A DNA stretch of 22,471 nucleotides from Pelargonium cotyledonis (lineage: Eukaryota > Streptophyta > Magnoliopsida > Geraniales > Geraniaceae), in the NCBI GenBank assembly GCA_036897625.1, contig JAYMTA010001003.1, forward strand, positions 1 to 22,471, in the 5' to 3' direction. Under the pieces are notes generated by a model, which saw only the letters and a list, made by a program, of their open reading frames with translations, was not told where the DNA came from and made no database searches. Made by a program: the position numbers and the translations under genes. This document shows, piece by piece, positions 21,374 to 22,471 of the stretch. How positions within the stretch are numbered: position 1 is the first letter of the stretch; every line of letters begins with the position of its first letter.

Positions 21374-22248
21374 TTTTTTACGGGAAAAGTAACTTTATTA
21401 TTATTTATGAATTGAAAGACATAGCAACTTTATATACTTAGAAATAGACCAGACATATATATATAAACTAAAGCTAATCCTAACGCATACATTGCTGATC
21501 CTGATACTCATGGGGACTAAATGCGTCCCTTTGCATAAATTAAACTCAAAACGAGAACCCAACTCAACACAAGCTAAAATCCAATCTCATGGTAACCAAA
21601 CCAATCCAGGCAGTTCGGGTCCTATTATGAAACCCGAAAAGTCTACTCTGTCATCAAACAACACCCATATGCAACTACTCGGCTTCCACTCCTTCCTGAA
21701 GGAGTACATTTGACCAATAACCCAACCCGGTGAATACGCACATCCACCGCCATTGCCGCACTTCGTTTCACTGAAAAAAAGCTTCAGTGCCGTCTTCCTC
21801 TCGCCGTTGTTGGATCGTCACCCGTCTCTGCTTGCTTCTCTTTCCTCTTTACCAGTTACCAATCCTTCCCCTCCTCGTCCTCGGCCCGATCAGCCTCTGC
21901 CCCTCCCCCAATCCGCTCCTCCGCCTTTCTTTGACCTGATTGGAACCGCTGTCGGAGTGTCGAGCACCCCAACAAGCTCGCCTGGCCGTATGACCAAGCA
22001 GCTTAGACACTAGCTCGTCCCGACGAACCCCCACTGGATGTCGTCGCCGCCTCACCCGATCCGCACTGCCATTCCCTCCGCACACTTCGTCGCCCCCAAT
22101 TTGCCTCGTCTCTGCATGCTCTACTGGATCTGTACGTCACCTTCACCTCCGTTTGCTAGTTCTGGTCCGCCGTCACCTTAAATTACCGGAAGTCCAAAAA
22201 ACCCTATCCGTGAAGAGGACGGAACACGCAAAAGCGGGAAAGGTCGTA
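21374..22248 (-). mobile_element. Minus-strand retroposed sequence of unknown parent
   Basis: An insertion of about 875 bases flanked by a 17-bp direct repeat. Read on the minus strand, it begins with a GC-rich part (from 22248), becomes AT-rich, carries AATAAA (plus strand TTTATT at 21394-21399) and ends in a run of A about 15-20 bases later. These are hallmarks of LINE-mediated retroposition of a polyadenylated RNA. It has no intron and no recognisable protein. The longest plausible frame I followed is a 36-codon one starting MAVDVRIHRVG near 21750. It may be a processed pseudogene, a retrocopy of a non-coding RNA, or a non-autonomous retroelement. Confidence 0.75.
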
Positions 22249-22265
22249 TTTGTGGATAATAATAT
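22249..22265 (-). repeat. Target site duplication at the 5' end of the minus-strand retrocopy
   Basis: TTTGTGGATAATAATAT, the partner of 21357-21373. The 206 bases beyond it to the window end are AT-rich with no feature seen. Confidence 0.8.
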
Positions 22266-22471
22266 ACTATTTGTTATTGCATTATTTTGGACAAAAATGT
22301 AAATTCTCATGGAAAAATATAATTTATTTTAACTAAATAATAGTAGTTAAATTCTCGTGGGATAAATAGAGAATAATAGACTTGTCATTCAAAGGGACGA
22401 CTTCCGTTTTGGAAATTCAAATCTAAGAATCATTCTGGAGTTTACGGACAATAGTTAAGGATTCCTTTTGT

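Noticed and set aside
21753..22085. Proline-rich plus-strand frame (86 codons) and its minus-strand counterpart
   Set aside because: They lie in the GC-rich part of the retrocopy. Low-complexity P/S composition, with no conserved motif or expected start.

Overview
This is nuclear DNA of a flowering plant, most likely a eudicot. It is AT-rich and intron-rich, carries three plant nuclear genes with GT-AG introns, and has plant retroelement remains between them. I cannot name the species from the sequence.

Layout. 1-1700: AT-rich flank holding the 3' end of one poly(A) retroelement (1-132) and a decayed LINE fragment coding for a zf-RVT/RNase H region (about 1044-1330). 1709-8700 (+): a complete Argonaute gene of the AGO4/6/8/9 clade, nearest to AGO6/AGO16. 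It has 22 coding exons (901 aa) and a 1.7-kb intron in its 5' UTR. 9180-13010 (-): an ABI5-like group A bZIP gene (AREB3/DPBF3 type, 319 aa, 3 coding exons), convergent with the Argonaute gene. 13030-15070: AT-rich intergenic DNA. 15071-16671: a retroposed element with a 14-bp target site duplication and poly(A) tail that codes only for a LINE ORF1-like DUF4283/zinc-knuckle protein. 16790-20900 (+): a C-terminal SUN-domain nuclear envelope gene (SUN1/SUN2 type, 2 coding exons) with an in-frame TAG at codon 4. 21357-22265: a second retroposed insertion, on the minus strand, with a 17-bp target site duplication, an AATAAA signal and a poly(A) tail.

The three genes do not form a pathway: RNA-directed DNA methylation effector, abscisic-acid transcription factor, nuclear envelope bridge. 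The most notable observations are the ORF1-only LINE-like element bounded by target site duplications, the minus-strand retrocopy of unknown parent, the start-proximal stop in the SUN gene, and two uORFs chained directly to the bZIP start codon. Exon boundaries were set by hand from reading frame, splice dinucleotides and remembered family sequences; transcription ends and TSSs are estimates.
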